This document shows, piece by piece, positions 7,871-9,498 of a DNA stretch of 9,498 bases. The stretch lies in NCBI GenBank assembly GCA_030621455.1, contig JAUXHQ010000047.1:1-9498 (forward strand), written 5' to 3'. Under the pieces are notes generated by a model that ran no database searches, had not been told where the DNA came from, and saw nothing but the letters and a program-made list of their open reading frames with translations. Position 1 is the stretch's first letter, and each line of letters begins with the position of its first letter. The stretch is from Deltaproteobacteria bacterium (GTDB lineage Bacteria; Desulfobacterota; UBA8473). A program made the position numbers and the translations under genes.

Positions 7871-8869
7871 TCACGATGAACCAGTCGATGGTTTCCATGA
7901 ATTGACCCCCCTCTTTTGACCTTTTATCTTGTTTAACATTTCCAGAATATCCCCCATAACGATTTCATTCGTTTTTCTGTTGCCGACCAGTACACCCAAT
8001 TTCTTACGTAGTTTTTCCATATACTTTCCCTTTGACGTTGGCACAAATTCCAAATGCTCAAAGCATTCAGATAGAATGTTGAAAAAACACAGATAAATAT
8101 CTCCTGGATCAATTATAGATTGGGATACTGGATGGTCAATCTTATCCGCATCATAATAAACAACAGTTTTGACAGAGTGTAAGGTAAGCTGAATGACTAA
8201 AACCAGTGCATGGCAAATAGAGACTATGCTCTGATGTTCCGGGGGAACGAACTCGGAAATATAGCTTTCACTAGCATCAATAGCCTTGATGCCAACATTT
8301 GATGAAACTCTGATCCGTATGCCGGTCAAGTTTTTTTTACCCTCCATTTTATATGAAACGGTCACTGCTATTTGGTCTAAATTATCAAGTCCGCCGAAAT
8401 GGTTGCGGATTCGTCGTCGCTTGGTATTCAGTTTTTTTAGTTTAGAGGGGGAATCCGGCATCAACAATGAACGAATTGCAGTTTGTGGCTGGTGGTAATT
8501 CTTTTTAATGATAGAATCTTTTTTAATTAGGAAACGATCGGGCTTGAAACGAATGCCACGCAGAGGCCTACCTGTAATCTTCTCATCGTCAATGTAATAA
8601 CTCTGTAACCCTTTGGACAAAACCTTATTATGAAAAGGTCGATCCGTAGTTACGAAAATTGTGGTTTTACTCAGAAGATGATGTAAAATTTGTCCATCAG
8701 GCATTCCTGGATGTTCCTGGCGAATAAAAAAATATTCTGAAGTCCCAATCCCTTGCTTTTTCGCAAAGTCTTCGAAACGTCTCCATTTCGTATTCGACAC
8801 CGATTCGTCAATAACTATTCTTTTTATGGTATTCCCCATATCAAAGTTTTCATATGTTACTAAATTCAT
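7871..8869 (-). CDS. Protein with PIN-like nuclease N-terminal domain and unassigned C-terminal domain
   Basis: I do not recognise the whole 332-residue protein. Residues about 16-95 have the pattern of PIN-like RNases (VapC/DUF5615 type): a first strand ending in acidic residues (RIVIDES, Asp21/Glu22), PDGQILHHL with Asp58, and IFVTTDRPFHNKVL with Asp76, which would form the Mg-binding acidic cluster. A basic linker follows (about 140-157, KLKKLNTKRRR), and then about 170 residues of mixed alpha/beta character with no family I can name. It is predicted cytoplasmic. The start lacks a clear Shine-Dalgarno; Met11 is an alternative. The gene is more A+T-rich than the phosphorylase and gsp genes and starts 58 nt beyond an attC-like site, both fitting a transferred integron cassette. 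The last residues (GVNSWKPSTGSS) look unlike the rest and may come from read-through into flanking DNA. RNase toxin or defence function is inference. Confidence 0.6.
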   Translation of the reverse strand: MNLVTYENFDMGNTIKRIVIDESVSNTKWRRFEDFAKKQGIGTSEYFFIRQEHPGMPDGQILHHLLSKTTIFVTTDRPFHNKVLSKGLQSYYIDDEKITGRPLRGIRFKPDRFLIKKDSIIKKNYHQPQTAIRSLLMPDSPSKLKKLNTKRRRIRNHFGGLDNLDQIAVTVSYKMEGKKNLTGIRIRVSSNVGIKAIDASESYISEFVPPEHQSIVSICHALVLVIQLTLHSVKTVVYYDADKIDHPVSQSIIDPGDIYLCFFNILSECFEHLEFVPTSKGKYMEKLRKKLGVLVGNRKTNEIVMGDILEMLNKIKGQKRGVNSWKPSTGSS

Positions 8870-8921
8870 GATTGTTTTCTAACGAATTTCATCTGTATTA
8901 CTTTTTATTATGCAGGAGGAC

Positions 8922-9046
8922 ACACAACGTTGAGGTAAGCTGCAACTGTAGGAACGGTGAACATAATAGTCATGATTTGGCTAATGGGCAACTCACTTGC
9001 CGGAACAACCGCGCTTTTTGCTGTCAGCTTAACCGTCATGTTGGGC
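8922..9046 (-). other. attC: Integron attC-like recombination site
   Basis: Read on the minus strand, the site has the ordered parts of a cassette attC. R'' is GCCCAAC (9040-9046), then a 5-nt spacer ATGAC. L'' is GGTTAAGCTG (9025-9034). A variable middle of 82 nt (8943-9024) follows and contains a GGCAA/TTGCC hairpin (8987-9001). L' is CAGCTTACC (8934-8942), then a 5-nt spacer TCAAC. R' is GTTGTGT (8922-8928). L'' and L' pair over nine base pairs with a single bulged T, as expected for an extrahelical base; R'' and R' pair at five positions plus one wobble. R' departs from GTTRRRY at one position. The 125-bp length is within the known range. The stop codon of the upstream ImmA-type gene falls inside L'', and the next gene follows in the same orientation, as in cassette arrays. 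The predicted cassette junction is between 8928 and 8927. Confidence 0.65.
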
Positions 9047-9498
9047 ACTGAAATTAAGTTTCCTTTTGAGTCTATTAAGGCAACTATATGGTATTAAACC
9101 GTCATGTTGGAGCCTTCCGACAACAATGCCTGGAGACAAGTTTAATTCCTGTGCAAACGCTAAAATTGATTGTTCTGAAAATTTATTGCGTGAGATGAAC
9201 TTATTATATTTAGATTTTGGAATTAGAAAATTAGAGGCAAAAACGTCTGCTTCAACTTCTTTTTCACTCTTATCATCCTCGTAATTTTCAATAAAAACCT
9301 CACTTTTTCCATGAAGCAAGATATGGCCGGCTTCATGGAAAAGACTAAACCAAAAGTGATCATCCATTTTATGTCTTAGACTTAAAATAATCATAGCTCT
9401 ATTACTAGTAAGCCATTTCGTGGCACCGCTTACATGTGTTTCGGGTCGCTCTGGTACAACAACTAATGACACACCTGTGTTACGGCCGCTTTCCATCA
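9029..9498 (-). CDS. ImmA/IrrE-family zinc metallopeptidase domain protein, 5'-truncated by the window edge
   Basis: The last 155 residues of a larger protein are visible. The frame stays open to the right edge, and the ATG at 9496 is probably internal, because relatives carry an N-terminal XRE-type helix-turn-helix region before this point. The zinc motif HEAGH (residues 54-58 of the visible part, in FSLFHEAGHILLHG) and the downstream EVEADVFASNFLIP, with Glu82 as likely third ligand, define the ImmA/IrrE fold. The SPGIVVGRLQHDG stretch (121-133) is typical of HigA/XRE-ImmA fusions. Such proteins act as cytoplasmic repressors or antitoxins, or cleave a repressor. The final five residues (AQHDG) and the stop codon are supplied by the attC-like site, so the native tail was probably altered on becoming a cassette. 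The PIN-like gene follows 159 nt downstream on the same strand. Confidence 0.85.
   Translation of the reverse strand, partial: MESGRNTGVSLVVVPERPETHVSGATKWLTSNRAMIILSLRHKMDDHFWFSLFHEAGHILLHGKSEVFIENYEDDKSEKEVEADVFASNFLIPKSKYNKFISRNKFSEQSILAFAQELNLSPGIVVGRLQHDGLIPYSCLNRLKRKLNFSAQHDG

Noticed and set aside
7931..7937. GTTAAAC on the minus strand as an R' core of a second attC
   Set aside because: It matches GTTRRRY but lies inside the PIN-like coding sequence, with no paired L arms or R'' box nearby.
1..9498. CRISPR array, tRNA, rRNA or insertion sequence
   Set aside because: No regularly spaced repeats, tRNA-like cloverleaf, rRNA segments or transposase motifs were seen in the window.

Overview
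The window looks like a piece of a Gram-negative chromosome. An outer-membrane secretin with an N-terminal signal peptide implies two membranes. The gene content (a gspD-gspE-gspF block, a GH13_18 sugar phosphorylase, integron-type DNA) would suit a Desulfobacterota/deltaproteobacterial or similar environmental lineage. That placement is inference from gene content only; no rRNA, tRNA or marker gene is present.

Left half (about 1-5041, all minus strand): a tightly packed type II secretion operon transcribed right to left, gspD (secretin), gspE (motor ATPase), gspF (inner-membrane platform). Gaps are 13 nt and 1 nt, so the genes are almost certainly co-transcribed and the last pair is probably translationally coupled. 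A plausible promoter lies just upstream of gspD. No gspC precedes gspD; any pseudopilin genes would lie beyond the left edge.

Middle (5042-5849): an A+T-rich 404-bp divergent intergenic region, then a small plus-strand gene for an ABM-type (antibiotic biosynthesis monooxygenase fold) protein with a strong ribosome-binding site. It converges on the next gene.

5850-7772 (minus): a stand-alone GH13 subfamily 18 phosphorylase of the YcjM / glucosylglycerate-phosphorylase type, with nucleophile, acid/base and third acidic residue all visible.

Right end (7773-9498, minus): accessory DNA. From right to left it holds the C-terminal part of an ImmA/IrrE-type zinc metallopeptidase protein cut by the window edge, a 125-bp sequence with the architecture of an integron attC site, and a gene for a 332-residue protein with a PIN-like nuclease N-terminus and a C-terminal part I do not recognise. 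This is the most interesting stretch: it reads as two integron cassettes carrying a protease-type regulator and a putative nuclease, inserted beside the metabolic gene. No integrase gene or attI is in view, and no second attC is visible after the PIN-like gene.
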